Part shown: positions 23,521 to 23,853 of the stretch, piece after piece | Numbering within the stretch: the stretch's first letter is position 1 | Layout: every line of letters begins with the position of its first letter | DNA from: an uncultured Collinsella sp. | Lineage (GTDB): Bacteria; Actinomycetota; Coriobacteriia; Coriobacteriales; Coriobacteriaceae | Direction of reading: 5' to 3' | NCBI GenBank assembly: GCA_902492935.1 | Contig: CABUNJ010000032.1 | Coordinates: forward strand, 1 to 23,853 | DNA: 23,853 nt | Translations under genes and position numbers: made by a program | Notes under the pieces: generated by a model | What the model was told of the DNA's origin: nothing | Database searches by the model: none | Seen by the model: the letters and a program-made list of their open reading frames with translations, nothing else

Positions 23521-23595
23521 TGGCTCCCCGGGTAGGACTCGAACCTACAACAGCGCGGTTAACAGCCGCGTGCTCTACCATTGAGCTACCGAGGA
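23521..23595 (-). tRNA. tRNA-Asn(GTT), promoter-distal copy
   Basis: A 75-nt cloverleaf is encoded on the minus strand. The acceptor arm TCCTCGG pairs with CCGGGGA with one G-T pair. It has a D-loop AGCTCAATGGTAGAGC, anticodon arm GCGGCTGTTAACCGC with anticodon GTT, T-arm GTAGGTTCGAGTCCTAC, discriminator G and encoded CCA (23521-23523). It is identical to the neighbouring copy. Confidence 0.97.
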
Positions 23596-23628
23596 ATTTA
23601 AAGCCCAACGGAAAGGGCTGGAAAATTC

Positions 23629-23703
23629 TGGCTCCCCGGGTAGGACTCGAACCTACAACAGCGCGGTTAACAGCCGCGTGCTCTACCATTGAGCTACCGA
23701 GGA
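23629..23703 (-). tRNA. tRNA-Asn(GTT), promoter-proximal copy
   Basis: This is an exact 75-nt duplicate of the other tRNA-Asn, with encoded CCA at 23629-23631. The 33-base spacer between copies contains a 5-bp hairpin (AGCCC...GGGCT), which may help processing. Both copies appear to be made as one transcript from the promoter at 23734-23761. Confidence 0.97.
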
Positions 23704-23733
23704 ATAGGTGCGTGCTCTCAAGCAACGAAGTTT

Positions 23734-23761
23734 ATTATACGGACGAATCAGCTTAGGGCAA
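23734..23761 (-). promoter_or_regulatory. Promoter of the tRNA-Asn operon
   Basis: On the minus strand TTGCCC (23756-23761) and a perfect TATAAT (23734-23739) are 16 bases apart. Transcription would start near 23727, about 24 bases before the first tRNA. Upstream (23762-23780) there is an A/T-rich stretch that may act as an UP element. Confidence 0.75.
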
Positions 23762-23853
23762 GAACTTTTTTAAGAAATTTTCCGACCTAATCATTGGGCC
23801 TTGATTGTCATTTTCATTGCAACAGCCTCAGGACTCAGCGCAACGCGTTGCGC
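23762..23853. other. Non-coding right edge
   Basis: I see no gene in these 92 bases. The A/T-rich part belongs to the tRNA promoter region. The last 16 bases (23838-23853) form a perfect palindrome, GCGCAACGCGTTGCGC, cut at the window edge, so its full extent and role cannot be judged. Confidence 0.4.

Noticed and set aside
1..23853. CRISPR array, prophage or toxin-antitoxin pair
   Set aside because: No regularly spaced repeats, phage structural genes or small overlapping gene pairs of that kind were seen. The only long direct repeat is the tRNA-Asn duplicate.

Overview
The window (about 60% G+C, except an A+T-rich left edge) looks like a chromosomal segment of a Coriobacteriia member of the Actinomycetota, most likely Collinsella or a close relative. 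I infer this from the gene order, the coding style and the actinobacterial type of the conserved cluster. No database search was possible. Almost every gene is on the minus strand, so transcription runs right to left. The only intact plus-strand gene is a DUF134-NifX fusion at 7577-8341.

Left, accessory part (1-3535). It starts with the tail of an A+T-rich plus-strand gene and the decayed end of an IS3-type transposase. A DUF523 gene, a strong terminator and ftsH follow. Upstream of ftsH is the wreck of a plus-strand corrinoid adenosyltransferase gene: a start codon with a ribosome site, an in-frame stop at codon 5, an intact P-loop, then a deletion that joins it out of frame to the real C-terminus. 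An 18-bp imperfect inverted repeat lies between this pseudogene and the next gene.

Middle (3536-8341). A MATE efflux pump with a plausible own promoter is followed by a SpoU/TrmH RNA methyltransferase and the thyA-folA pair, which couples dTMP synthesis to dihydrofolate recycling. Divergent from thyA is the DUF134-NifX gene. It encodes a helix-turn-helix domain, a dinitrogenase-iron-molybdenum-cofactor-type domain and a Cys/His-rich tail. Its probable promoter is bracketed by two TGACATATG-centred palindromes, which suggests an autoregulated metal or redox switch.

Right, conserved housekeeping cluster (8454-23325). Read in the direction of transcription it is asp23-like, fakA-like (DAK2), recG, rsmD, coaD, a DivIVA/SepIVA-like coiled-coil gene, yceD (DUF177), rpmF, plsX, acpP, rnc, smc, ftsY, ffh. 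Many joints are tight: ATGA or TAATG overlaps, or Shine-Dalgarno sites inside the preceding gene. Strong hairpins after rpmF and between plsX and acpP divide the row into transcriptional sub-units, and a long hairpin ends it after ffh. The cluster joins fatty acid and phospholipid supply (FakA, PlsX, ACP), CoA synthesis, ribosome assembly, RNA processing, DNA repair, chromosome organisation and the SRP pathway. rpmF (59 codons) is short but clear.

Far right (23483-23853). Two identical tRNA-Asn(GTT) genes with encoded CCA share a good promoter upstream and a hairpin-plus-T-run terminator downstream.

No CRISPR array, prophage or obvious defence system is present. The least ordinary items are the metal-tailed DUF134-NifX protein with its paired operators, the internally deleted corrinoid adenosyltransferase, the inverted-repeat element and the palindromic leader of acpP.
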